DNA of 64,000 nucleotides from JAYRZB01 sp041916675. GTDB lineage: Bacteria; Pseudomonadota; Alphaproteobacteria; Rhizobiales; Devosiaceae. Numbering within the stretch: position 1 is the first letter of the stretch; each line of letters begins with the position of its first letter. A program made the position numbers and the translations under genes. The notes below the pieces were generated by a model, which was not told the DNA's origin, did not search any database, and saw only the letters and a list, made by a program, of their open reading frames with translations. The DNA lies in the NCBI GenBank assembly GCA_041916675.1, contig JAYRZB010000009.1, positions 40,687 to 104,686 on the forward strand. Reading direction: 5' to 3'. Below are positions 44,858 to 53,761 of the stretch, piece by piece.

Positions 44858-45276
44858 GCGCCACCGCGCAGCGCATCCACATAGCTGCGGGTTTCGATCA
44901 TCGCAGGCAAGCCGCCCTCTATCATCATCTCAAGCGGCGTCCGCCCGCCAAACATCGGGCCGCTATTGCGCAGCCCGGCCCAGCGGTTGGCCACATCATC
45001 ACTGAAGTAGAGATGGAGGGCCTTATAAAGCCCGGTGATCGCGCTCACCCGCAACAGCTGGTCGCGCGACAACCGCCCCGTCCATTCTCCGGTCTTGATC
45101 CGGGCCCAAGTGCGAGGGCTGACTGCAATCAATTCTGCAGCCACCCCGTTGCTCAGCCCCCAGATCGCCGCCAGCCGCGCATAAGCTTTCGCCGCAACGC
45201 TGCTGAGCTGATCAGGATCGGCATGCCCCTGCCCACGCGGCATTGCTACAGCGTCTGCCGACTGTGACACACCCAT
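44854..45276 (-). CDS. Xre/MbcA/ParS-type antitoxin (DUF2384)
   Basis: 140 residues from the ATG at 45276 (AAGG upstream). In-frame ATGs at 45285 and 45294 are less likely, as 45294 sits at the predicted transcript start. The Xre-like HTH is AAELIAVSPRTWARIKTGEW, and the C-terminal toxin-binding domain has NRWAGLRNSGPMFGGRTPLEMM, a DUF2384 signature. It neutralises the RES toxin encoded just downstream and represses the pair through the palindromes over its promoter. Confidence 0.88.
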   Translation of the reverse strand: MGVSQSADAVAMPRGQGHADPDQLSSVAAKAYARLAAIWGLSNGVAAELIAVSPRTWARIKTGEWTGRLSRDQLLRVSAITGLYKALHLYFSDDVANRWAGLRNSGPMFGGRTPLEMMIEGGLPAMIETRSYVDALRGGA

Positions 45277-45288
45277 GCGAGCCATCCT

Positions 45289-45330
45289 TGCCATATGGCA
45301 CAAAATAGTGCGCCACTTGGCAATCGTCAA
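45289..45330 (-). promoter_or_regulatory. Toxin-antitoxin promoter with overlapping operator
   Basis: On the reverse strand TTGACG (45325-45330), a 17-nt spacer and TATTTT (45302-45307) form a good sigma-70 promoter. A perfect 12-bp palindrome TGCCATATGGCA (45289-45300) lies at the transcript start, and GCAC/GTGC arms flank the -10 box, inside a wider TTGCCA...TTGGCAA dyad. This layout is typical of TA autoregulation. Confidence 0.75.
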
Positions 45331-45345
45331 GGCTCGGCTGCGGCC

Positions 45346-46905
45346 CTATTCCCACTCAATGGTGCCGGGGGGCTTGCTGGTCACATCGTAGACAACGCGA
45401 TTGATGCCGCGGACTTCGTTGATAATGCGGGTGGCGGCGCGGCCGAGGAAATTCATGTCGAACTGATAGAAATCTGCCGTCATGCCATCCACCGAGGTCA
45501 CGGCACGCAGCGCGCAGACGAACTCGTATGTGCGTCCATCGCCCATTACGCCCACCGTCTGCACCGGCAGCAGCACGGCAAAGGCCTGCCATATCTTGTC
45601 GTAGAGCCCGGCTTTGCGGATCTCATCAAGATAAACGGCATCGGCCTTGCGGAGAATATCGAGCTTTTCGACCGTGATCCCACCCGGGCAGCGGATGGCA
45701 AGACCGGGCCCCGGGAACGGATGCCGGCCGATGAAGCGCTCGGGCAGGCCCAGTTCGCGGCCCAGTGCGCGCACTTCGTCCTTGAACAGTTCGCGCAGCG
45801 GCTCGACCAGTTGCATGTTCATGCGTTCAGGCAAACCGCCCACGTTGTGGTGGCTCTTGATGGTTACCGACGGGCCGCCGGTGAACGATACGCTTTCGAT
45901 CACATCGGGATAGAGCGTGCCCTGCGCCAGAAACTGCGCACCACCGATTTTCTTGGCTTCCGCCTCGAAGGTCTCAATAAACAGGCGCCCGATGATCTTG
46001 CGCTTGGTTTCGGGGTCGGATTGCCCTTCGAGCTCTCCGATAAACTTGGCTGAAGCGTCCACATGCACCAGCGGAATATTGTACTGGTCGCGGAACATGG
46101 TCACCACTTCGTCGGCTTCATTGAGCCGCATCAGCCCATGGTCGACAAAGATGCAGGTCAACTGGTCCCCGATAGCCTCGTGGATCAGCACCGCTGCCAC
46201 CGAGGAATCCACCCCGCCCGACAGCCCGCAGATCACCTTGCCGCTGCCGACCTGGGCACGGATCTTCTCGATGGCCCGCTGGCGATAAGCCGCCATGGTC
46301 CAGTCACCGGGCAGGCCGCAGATCTTGTGCACAAAATTGGCATAGAGCCGGGCGCCATCGGGCGTATGCACCACTTCGGGGTGGAACTGCACGGCCCAGA
46401 TGCGCCGAGCCTCATTGGCAATCATGGCGAAGGGGGCATTTTCCGAGGTCCCGACGACTTCGAAACCCTCGGGAATAGCGGTCACGCGGTCGCCGTGGCT
46501 CATCCACACCTGATGCGCCGAACCAACGTCCCAGACACCATCATAAAGCGCCGACGGCTTGTTGGCTGTTACCTGTGCCCGGCCGAATTCGCGGTGATGC
46601 CCGGCCTCCACCTTGCCACCGAGCGACATGCACAGGGCCTGCTGGCCATAGCAGATGCCAAGGATGGGAAGCCCGGCCTCAAGCAGCGCCGGATCAATAG
46701 TCGGCGCGCCCTCATCAAGCGTCGAGGCTGGCCCGCCCGAGAGCACGATCCCCTTGGGGTTCAAAGTCTTGAGCGCCTTGGCGGCAGAATTGAACGGGTG
46801 AACTTCGCAGTAGACCCCCGCCTCGCGAATACGTCGCGCAATCAATTGCGTGACCTGCGAACCGAAGTCGACGATGAGGATGCTGTTCTGGGCGGGTGCT
46901 GTCAT
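45346..46905 (-). CDS. guaA: GMP synthase (glutamine-hydrolysing)
   Basis: 519 residues. Class I glutaminase domain with nucleophile Cys in LGICYGQQ and WAVQFHPEV (His). The ATP-pyrophosphatase P-loop is SGGVDSSVAAVL. The C-terminal dimerisation domain ends KPPGTIEWE. It converts XMP to GMP. guaB, the preceding pathway step, lies 5 kb upstream on the same strand. Confidence 0.97.
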   Translation of the reverse strand: MTAPAQNSILIVDFGSQVTQLIARRIREAGVYCEVHPFNSAAKALKTLNPKGIVLSGGPASTLDEGAPTIDPALLEAGLPILGICYGQQALCMSLGGKVEAGHHREFGRAQVTANKPSALYDGVWDVGSAHQVWMSHGDRVTAIPEGFEVVGTSENAPFAMIANEARRIWAVQFHPEVVHTPDGARLYANFVHKICGLPGDWTMAAYRQRAIEKIRAQVGSGKVICGLSGGVDSSVAAVLIHEAIGDQLTCIFVDHGLMRLNEADEVVTMFRDQYNIPLVHVDASAKFIGELEGQSDPETKRKIIGRLFIETFEAEAKKIGGAQFLAQGTLYPDVIESVSFTGGPSVTIKSHHNVGGLPERMNMQLVEPLRELFKDEVRALGRELGLPERFIGRHPFPGPGLAIRCPGGITVEKLDILRKADAVYLDEIRKAGLYDKIWQAFAVLLPVQTVGVMGDGRTYEFVCALRAVTSVDGMTADFYQFDMNFLGRAATRIINEVRGINRVVYDVTSKPPGTIEWE

Positions 46906-46945
46906 GGCGAGGATTTAGCGATGTCGCGCAGATTCCGCAAGCCGA

Positions 46946-49624
46946 TCATGCCGCGCCGGAGACCCCCTCGGATTTCTTGCGTCCGAGCCCGAAAACAGCG
47001 CGGGCGTAGAACCAGCTGATGGCAAGGAATGCCAGCCCCATGCCAAGGAAGGACAGCACCCGCCACAGCCCTTCGAGCGCTGCTGCATCGAACACAAACA
47101 CCTTCACGGTCGCCGCCAGCACAAACGGGAATGACAGCATGCGCGCACCAAGATTCCTGAACGCCACACCCGCGATCAACAACACTGCCCCAAAAGCCAG
47201 CGTGGCCACCGAATAGCTATAGAATTCCGCCGACTCCGTTGTGCCCTGCAACAAATAGGGGTGAAATGCGAAGCGGATGTTGAGCAGCACATAGGTGAAC
47301 CCTGTCACTACGCCAGTCACCGACAGTACCCGGCCAAGATAGGTTGCGAACTCCTCCTGCCTTCGGCTGATGATCTGCCCGCAAACTGCCATCAGAATTG
47401 CCGCCGGGACCAATGCAAGCAGGCTCCAGTTCAAGGCCACCGCGCCGCCCAGGTTTGCGGTTGGCCATGTGCCGTACACCGGCAGTACCAGCGTTCCGGC
47501 AATGACCACCGCCGCGATCACGCTCAGCATCGCGCCGGCCATCCAAAGCGCAGGGCGGGCCAATCGCTCACCGGCGAGCAGTGCAAAAGCGGCCAACAGC
47601 ATTTCCGGACCGGTGACGCGGGCAGCCCAGTAGTAGAGCTCCTCGCCGAGATAGAGCGGATTGCTCGGCAGCCCCAGCAGCAAAATACCGCTGGCGAGCA
47701 GCAGTACCCCTGTGACTTCCAGCACCTGGGCAAAGCGTCGGCGAGGCGTCGCGGGGAACAGCAGCGCTGCCGCGATAAATGCCAACCCGGGCACGATCAG
47801 CAGCACCAGCGGCGCATCGCTGACAGACTTGGCCAGCACCACCCCGATCAGATCACGGTCGTAGGCCGCAACGCCGCTCTCGGCGCCAAGGATCAACAGG
47901 CCAAAGAGAACAGCATATGCCATTGCCACCTTGATCAACCCGTCGACCGGCACCACGCGCCGTATCGCAACCAGCCCCAGCACCTGCAGCGACGCCGCTG
48001 CGGGAAACAGCACCGGATCGAGCTCAAGCACAATGGCTAGCGAAATAAACGCCGATGTCGCTGCCGCAAAGATTGCATAGACCCGGTCACGCGGCACCGC
48101 ATCGGCCACCTTCGGGCCAAAATACGACAACAGACCGGTCATGGCCCCGCCCAGCAGCAGCGCCAGAGCGGCCCGAAGGTGCTTTTGCGCGCTGACTTCT
48201 TCCCAGCCCGTCACCTTGAACAGAGCCACCGCGAAAAAGAACACGCCAACGAAAGCCACCGCTCCAGCCCAGAAGTCCGGCTTTTCCAACCGCCGCAACT
48301 GGTCCAGCGCGCCGAAACCATGAATGGCCCCCAGCATGATGGTGGCGAAGGCGATTTCGGTAAGGCTCGGTGAATCCCAAAACAGCAGCGAGAGCCCCGC
48401 CCCCGCCAGCGCATAGAGTTTGAGATACGCCAGCGACCGCGGCCAGAAGAAGCCAAGGATGACCGTTCCCAGGCTGAGCAGGATTGCCCCTTGCCAATAG
48501 ACCAGCGGATAGTCGGCCCCTTCAAGCAACGCCACAAAACCGATGCTGGCGGCGAGCACTGAAATCGCCACCGCCTGCGCCGGAGTGGTCCGCCCCTTGG
48601 CCGAGGCATCGAGCAGCCGCGCCTGCCGTTCGCCGTTGCGCCAGAACGGTTCGGCGGCCACAAGCACAATCGTCGGCATGATAATGGTGAACGTGGCCGC
48701 CCAGAACTGCTGGTCCGGCGCACCTTCAAGTGCCCAAAGCAATATCCAGAGCACCGGGCCGACAAGCGCCGGAATGCTCAACAGCCACCAGGCCTTCAGC
48801 CGGATGACGGTAAAGCTGGCCACCAGGATGGCAGCCAGATAGCCGAACAGCATAAGCGCCGAAGGGTTGTCGCTGGCATAGAGGGCGGGGGTCAAATAGC
48901 CGCCCAAAAGGCCGACAAACGCGACGAGCTGGCCAAACACCAAAGCCAGCGCAATGGCCAGCGCCGTCACCACCGCCATGAACACAAACCCCGCCCCCGC
49001 AGGGATCAGCGGATAGGCAACCGATGAAAGGTAGACCGCTGCATAGAGCGTTGCGATTGCCGCCGCTGCCAGTGCACCTGCAATGGCAGCACCATTGGCG
49101 ATGGTGCGCCGACGCACGACATCGGCACCGGCAAGGAACCCAAGTCCCGCCGCTGCACAGGCAATCGTGCGGAAGGCGGGCGTAAAGGCACCCGATTCAA
49201 TCGCATAGCGGACGAAGAAAAAGCCGGCCAGCGACAGCGCTGCCGCGCCCAGCCAGATTGGCAGTGTCACCCCAATCAGCCGTTCCCAGTCGCGCTTTTT
49301 CGGCGCAACCGCCGCCTCCGGGACCTTGGGGGCCTCAGTGTCAGGGTTTGGCGGTTCCAGGACGACTGCTTCCGAAGCAATGATCGGAACTTGTTCATCC
49401 GCTGCAATTGGCTCGGCCGTTTCGACTGGCGAAGGCTGCGAAGGTTCGACCGACCCATCGGCGCGTCCCGTCACCAACCGTTCCAGCCGGTCAAGGTTTC
49501 CAGCCAGCAGCCGGTTCGTACCCTCGAGGCTTCGCATGCGGAGATCGAGCGCCTTGTTGGCTCGACCTGCAGCAATCGCCAGGAAAGCCGCAACAACGGC
49601 AACAAGCAGCGCCAATATGTCCAT
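46946..49624 (-). CDS. DUF2339 family large membrane protein
   Basis: 892 residues from the ATG at 49624 (GGGGGCG at 6 nt). A first helix and short coiled stretch (NKALDLRMRSLEGTNRLL) precede a Pro/Glu-rich linker (about 60-115), then more than 20 hydrophobic helices run to the C-terminus. WERLIGVTLPIWLGAAALSLAGFFFVRYAIE is the DUF2339 entry segment (ERLIG...W.G). Function unknown; members are large polytopic inner-membrane proteins. Confidence 0.85.
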   Translation of the reverse strand: MDILALLVAVVAAFLAIAAGRANKALDLRMRSLEGTNRLLAGNLDRLERLVTGRADGSVEPSQPSPVETAEPIAADEQVPIIASEAVVLEPPNPDTEAPKVPEAAVAPKKRDWERLIGVTLPIWLGAAALSLAGFFFVRYAIESGAFTPAFRTIACAAAGLGFLAGADVVRRRTIANGAAIAGALAAAAIATLYAAVYLSSVAYPLIPAGAGFVFMAVVTALAIALALVFGQLVAFVGLLGGYLTPALYASDNPSALMLFGYLAAILVASFTVIRLKAWWLLSIPALVGPVLWILLWALEGAPDQQFWAATFTIIMPTIVLVAAEPFWRNGERQARLLDASAKGRTTPAQAVAISVLAASIGFVALLEGADYPLVYWQGAILLSLGTVILGFFWPRSLAYLKLYALAGAGLSLLFWDSPSLTEIAFATIMLGAIHGFGALDQLRRLEKPDFWAGAVAFVGVFFFAVALFKVTGWEEVSAQKHLRAALALLLGGAMTGLLSYFGPKVADAVPRDRVYAIFAAATSAFISLAIVLELDPVLFPAAASLQVLGLVAIRRVVPVDGLIKVAMAYAVLFGLLILGAESGVAAYDRDLIGVVLAKSVSDAPLVLLIVPGLAFIAAALLFPATPRRRFAQVLEVTGVLLLASGILLLGLPSNPLYLGEELYYWAARVTGPEMLLAAFALLAGERLARPALWMAGAMLSVIAAVVIAGTLVLPVYGTWPTANLGGAVALNWSLLALVPAAILMAVCGQIISRRQEEFATYLGRVLSVTGVVTGFTYVLLNIRFAFHPYLLQGTTESAEFYSYSVATLAFGAVLLIAGVAFRNLGARMLSFPFVLAATVKVFVFDAAALEGLWRVLSFLGMGLAFLAISWFYARAVFGLGRKKSEGVSGAA

Positions 49625-49682
49625 AATCGCCCCCAATTGCCTGATTGGGGCCACGCCGGGGCTGAGGCGTCAAGTCCAATGG

Positions 49683-50159
49683 TTAGTTGACTACGGCAAT
49701 CCAGAGGTTCAGCACGCTGGCAAAACCCACCCACGCTGCATAGGGCACAAACAACCAGGCCGAAACCCGGTCAATCGGCCGCGCTGCGAGGATGAATGCA
49801 ACAATGAGCGCAAATATCGTGGCAATGATCGCAAACGCGGGCCACAGCAGATGGAAGGTAAACCACACCGGTGTCCAGGCCCAGTTCAGCAGCATCTGAG
49901 CGCCCCAGATCTTCATCGCCGCGCTGTTGGGCGCCCGTATGAAGATGCGCCAGCCTGCAACCGCGATGAACACATAAAGCACTGTCCACACCGGTCCAAA
50001 AATCCAGTTCGGCGGGTTGAACGGCGGCTTGCTCAATTCCTCATACCAGGCGTCGGGCAGGTTGTTAGCACCGATGAGCCCGCCCATGCCAATCACCAGG
50101 ATCAGGAAACCAGCCAGGAACAGCCAGGCGCGCGGATGTGTTTGCGTTTGTGTGCTCAT
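49683..50159 (-). CDS. tspO: TspO/MBR family tryptophan-rich sensory protein
   Basis: 158 residues with five predicted helices. Family motifs are WYEELSKPPFNPPNWIFGPVWTVLYV and LLNWAWTPVWFTFH. TspO proteins bind porphyrins and related ligands in the membrane and affect tetrapyrrole and stress responses in alphaproteobacteria. Its stop is 58 nt before the DUF2339 start. Confidence 0.92.
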   Translation of the reverse strand: MSTQTQTHPRAWLFLAGFLILVIGMGGLIGANNLPDAWYEELSKPPFNPPNWIFGPVWTVLYVFIAVAGWRIFIRAPNSAAMKIWGAQMLLNWAWTPVWFTFHLLWPAFAIIATIFALIVAFILAARPIDRVSAWLFVPYAAWVGFASVLNLWIAVVN

Positions 50160-50252
50160 GGCACAGCAACGCGCTGAACCATGGTTTGGTTCACGCGATG
50201 AGGTTCATGTTTTGATTCAGATTCCGCAGCCCGATCTAACCCGTTGAAATGG

Positions 50253-51551
50253 CTACGAGGCCTTGCGTGTCAACACGGCAATGTAAAATCCGTCCGTGCC
50301 CGTCATCAGCGGCGACAGCGCGATACCACCCTCGGCCGAAAACCGCGCACGCGCCGTCGTACCGCTGAAATGGGCGTGCCACGACTTGTGCGGCGGCACA
50401 GGGGAAAATTCGGAATGTGCTGCCAGAAAAGCCTCAACCTGCTTGCCATTCTCATCGGCAAGGATTGAGCAGGTAATATAGGCCAGCACCCCGCCCGGCC
50501 TCACATATCCCGCGCCTTCAGCCAGCAACGCCTTCTGCTCAGCCAGGCGTTGCGCCAGCTGTTCCGGGCTCAATTTCCATTTGGTGTCCGGCCGCCGCCG
50601 CCAGGTGCCTGTTCCGGTGCATGGTGCATCGATCACCACCCGGTCGAGCTTGCCAACCAGATCATCGAGCGCCCCCGGTGCGGGCGGCCGCACCTGCGCG
50701 TTGCGCGCGCCGTTGCGCTTGAGCCGATCATAGATCGGGGCCAGGCGCGAACGGTCGCTGTCATAGGCAAAGATCTGCCCCTTGTTCTGCATTGCCGCCG
50801 CCATGGCCAGCGTCTTGCCGCCTGCCCCGGCGCAAAGATCGAGCACCTGCTCGCCCGAGCGCGCGCCTGCCAGCGCCGCCACCATCTGGCTGCCCTGATC
50901 CTGCACTTCGAACCAGCCTTTAAGATAGCCCTCATCTGATTGCACATTGGGCGTGCGCGCATCGGCCCCACCGGCAGGCAAACGCAAGCCATCCGGCGAC
51001 GGGCCATCCAGCTGCGGTTCAAAACGGCTGAGCGCCTTGACGACCTTTTCCCGTGTCGATTTGAGCGTGTTGACGCGCAAATCGAGCGGTGGGCGCTGGT
51101 TCATGGCAATTGCCTCGGCCACCCAGCCCCCGCCAAAATGTTGTGCCAGCGACGGCGCCAGCCATTCGGGCACATCGGCGCGCACATGGTCGGGTGCCCC
51201 AGCCAAGGGGTCGGCTGCCGTCAGCCGCGCCGCTTCCGCCTCGCTTACCGGTGCCGGTGCAAATGTGTCGCCCTCGAAGGCCGCATTGAGCGCTTCGGGC
51301 GTGTGCCCCCAATCGCGCACCGCAACACTCAAGACGAGCGCCCGCGGAGAATCCTCGCCCATGGCATAGGCGTGCGAGGCCCGTCGGCGCAGTGCGTCGT
51401 AGACCAGATTGCCAATGGCTGCGCGATCACCCGCCCCGGCAAAGCGATTGCCCAAACCCCAGGCCTTGAGTGCCTCGGACACCGGACGGTGACGGGTTTC
51501 GACATCGCCAAGAATTTCAATGGCAGCAGACAGTCGCCCGGGCAAACGCAT
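50253..51551 (-). CDS. rsmB: RsmB/NOP-type 16S rRNA (cytosine-C5) methyltransferase
   Basis: 432 residues from the ATG at 51551, overlapping the MAPEG stop (TGATG). An N-terminal NusB-like helical domain (RLSAAIEILGDVETRHRPVSEALKAW) is followed by the methyltransferase core: SAM site VLDLCAGAGGKTLAMA, DAPCTGTGTWRRRPD (Cys) and YITCSILADEN (second Cys). RsmB methylates C967 of 16S rRNA in E. coli. The N-terminal domain differs enough that another m5C target is possible. Confidence 0.88.
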   Translation of the reverse strand: MRLPGRLSAAIEILGDVETRHRPVSEALKAWGLGNRFAGAGDRAAIGNLVYDALRRRASHAYAMGEDSPRALVLSVAVRDWGHTPEALNAAFEGDTFAPAPVSEAEAARLTAADPLAGAPDHVRADVPEWLAPSLAQHFGGGWVAEAIAMNQRPPLDLRVNTLKSTREKVVKALSRFEPQLDGPSPDGLRLPAGGADARTPNVQSDEGYLKGWFEVQDQGSQMVAALAGARSGEQVLDLCAGAGGKTLAMAAAMQNKGQIFAYDSDRSRLAPIYDRLKRNGARNAQVRPPAPGALDDLVGKLDRVVIDAPCTGTGTWRRRPDTKWKLSPEQLAQRLAEQKALLAEGAGYVRPGGVLAYITCSILADENGKQVEAFLAAHSEFSPVPPHKSWHAHFSGTTARARFSAEGGIALSPLMTGTDGFYIAVLTRKAS

Positions 51552-51985
51552 CAGTATCTCGCAAAAATGCTTAGAATCAGCTGCACCGCAAGTTCCAGCC
51601 ACATGAGGCTAAGCAGAGCAAAACCAGTCACATAAGCGGTGAAGCGCTGGTTTACATTGTTCGACGTCACGTGAATGCGGGCATGCACAACACGCGATGC
51701 AACAAAGGCCCAGGCCAGCCCCGCTTCAACCCAGTTGGGTTCGAAATAGAGGGCGACAAACACCGCCACATAGAACAACACCGGCAACTGGAACTGATTG
51801 TCGAATGCATTGGAAGCCAGTTGGGCATCGAGCGGCCAGCCATCCCGCGTTACCGCAACATCCTCCCGGTTGACCCTTCCGCCCATGACCAGCGGCAGCC
51901 GCCGCCGCCCCAACAACCAGAGCAAAGCAAGGGTCAGCCCAACCTGGAATACGACTGCGCCGAGCAAGGTGAGTTGAATAGCCAC
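51551..51985 (-). CDS. MAPEG family membrane protein
   Basis: 144 residues from the GTG at 51985 (AAGG at 7 nt); a TTG at 51991 is less likely. Four predicted helices and the FDNQFQLPVLFYVAVF segment with RVVHARIHVTSNNVNQRF match the MAPEG family (eicosanoid/glutathione-type membrane proteins). Bacterial members have no settled function. It lies 9 nt after guaB and overlaps rsmB, so it is in the guaB transcript. Confidence 0.87.
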   Translation of the reverse strand: MAIQLTLLGAVVFQVGLTLALLWLLGRRRLPLVMGGRVNREDVAVTRDGWPLDAQLASNAFDNQFQLPVLFYVAVFVALYFEPNWVEAGLAWAFVASRVVHARIHVTSNNVNQRFTAYVTGFALLSLMWLELAVQLILSIFARY

Positions 51986-51994
51986 GACCAATCC

Positions 51995-53497
51995 TTAGCG
52001 GTTGCCGCGATAGTTCGGCGCTTCACGAGTGATCGACACATCGTGCACATGGCTTTCGCTCAGCCCTGCGCCCGAAATCTTCACGAACGTGGCATTTTCG
52101 CGGAACTCCTGCAGCGTATGCGCGCCGGTATAGCCCATGGCAGCGCGCAGGCCGCCCTGCAACTGGTGCAGCACCGCACTGGCGGAGCCCTTGTAGGGCA
52201 CCTGCCCCTCAATGCCCTCAGGCACCAATTTCAGAGAATCCTTGACGTCCTGCTGGAAATACCGGTCTGCCGAACCCGACCCCATGGCGCCCACTGATCC
52301 CATCCCGCGATAGGATTTATAAGAGCGTCCCTGATAGAGGTAAACTTCGCCCGGGCTCTCGTCGGTGCCTGCCAGCAGCGACCCCACCATCACGCAGGAA
52401 GCACCGCCCGCCAGGGCTTTAGCCATATCTCCTGAGAATTTGATTCCGCCGTCGGCAATCACCGGCACGCCGTGCTTTGCGCCTTCTTCGGCACAGGCCA
52501 TAACAGCCGCCAGTTGCGGCACCCCGACGCCGGCCACGATACGCGTCGTGCAGATCGAACCGGGCCCGATGCCCACCTTGATCGAATCCGCCCCTGCATC
52601 GATCAGCGCCCGGGTGGCTTCCGCCGTGGCCACATTGCCAGCGACAATCCGGGTGGCATTGCTCTCGCGCTTGACCCGTTCCACCATCGACAGCACGCCC
52701 GCCGAATGGCCATGGGCGGTGTCGATCACCAGCAGGTCCACCCCGGCATCGATCAGGGCCAGCGAGCGGGCAAATCCGGTTTCGCCCACACCCGATGCGG
52801 CGGCCACGCGCAGGCGCCCGAGTGCATCCTTGACTGCATGCGGATTGAGCTGGGCCTTCTCGATATCCTTGACCGTGATCAGCCCCACGCAGCGTCCGGC
52901 ATCATCGACCACCAGCAGCTTTTCGATGCGGTGCGCATGCAGCAGGCGCTTGGCGTCGTCCTTGCTCACGCCATCCCGCACCGTCACCAGCCCTTCGTGG
53001 GTCATCAGCTCGGCGATCTTTTGCCGATGATTGGAGGCAAAGCGCACGTCGCGGTTGGTCAGGATGCCGACCAACTTGCCGACGGCGCGCCCGCCCGTTC
53101 CGCCATTTTCCACCACTGGAATGCCCGAAATGCGATTGCGGTCCATCAGGGCCAGCGCGTCGGCAAGGGTTGCGTCGGGCCCGATGGTAATGGGGTTCAC
53201 CACCATGCCGCTTTCGAAGTTCTTGACCTGCCGCACCTGCTCGGCCTGTTGTTCCGGCGTCAGGTTCTTGTGGATCACGCCCATGCCACCGGCTTGCGCC
53301 ATAGCAATGGCCATGCTGGACTCGGTCACAGTGTCCATCGCCGACGAGAGGATCGGCAGGTTCAGCTCAATATCCTTGGTCACCCGCGTGCGGATGTCGG
53401 TTTCCGTCGGCAGGATATCCGAATGCGCCGGTTGCAACAGAACGTCGTCGAACGTCAGCGCGTAGTCGCCGGTTGCCGATGAAATGATTTTAGCCAA
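51995..53497 (-). CDS. guaB: IMP dehydrogenase
   Basis: 500 residues. TIM-barrel with a CBS-pair insert (about 95-215). The catalytic loop is KVGIGPGSICTTRIVAGVGVPQ (Cys), preceded by VDLLVIDTAHGHS, and the flap GMGSVGAM is present. It oxidises IMP to XMP, the rate-limiting step to GMP. First gene of the reverse run guaB-MAPEG-rsmB. Confidence 0.97.
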   Translation of the reverse strand: MAKIISSATGDYALTFDDVLLQPAHSDILPTETDIRTRVTKDIELNLPILSSAMDTVTESSMAIAMAQAGGMGVIHKNLTPEQQAEQVRQVKNFESGMVVNPITIGPDATLADALALMDRNRISGIPVVENGGTGGRAVGKLVGILTNRDVRFASNHRQKIAELMTHEGLVTVRDGVSKDDAKRLLHAHRIEKLLVVDDAGRCVGLITVKDIEKAQLNPHAVKDALGRLRVAAASGVGETGFARSLALIDAGVDLLVIDTAHGHSAGVLSMVERVKRESNATRIVAGNVATAEATRALIDAGADSIKVGIGPGSICTTRIVAGVGVPQLAAVMACAEEGAKHGVPVIADGGIKFSGDMAKALAGGASCVMVGSLLAGTDESPGEVYLYQGRSYKSYRGMGSVGAMGSGSADRYFQQDVKDSLKLVPEGIEGQVPYKGSASAVLHQLQGGLRAAMGYTGAHTLQEFRENATFVKISGAGLSESHVHDVSITREAPNYRGNR

Positions 53498-53761
53498 GGC
53501 CAGACCCTTCCCTGCCTCTGATCGTGATCAGAAATTGTCGGAATCCGTGGGCGCTCAAGAATCGCGCCGTTTACGGGTTGGCGAGGGTGATTATCACCTC
53601 GGTCTGGCTTTGCAAAGGGCTGGGAAGCTTAGCCTGCCTGCGTCTGGCGAATACATGCCATGACGGCAGTGTTGACCCCGGCAGGAGGCGCTGCTACCGC
53701 ACCTTGAGTTCACCCACGCCTGCCGGTTGCCGCAGCAATCGGTGTGGCAGGATTGCCGCCC
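53498..53761. promoter_or_regulatory. Divergent guaB / MFS control region
   Basis: 264 bp without a gene. Two dyads stand out: TGATC GT GATCA at 53519-53530, 22 bp from the guaB start, and GGTGAT T ATCACC at 53586-53598. They may be operators for guaB; the regulator is unknown. Confidence 0.4.
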
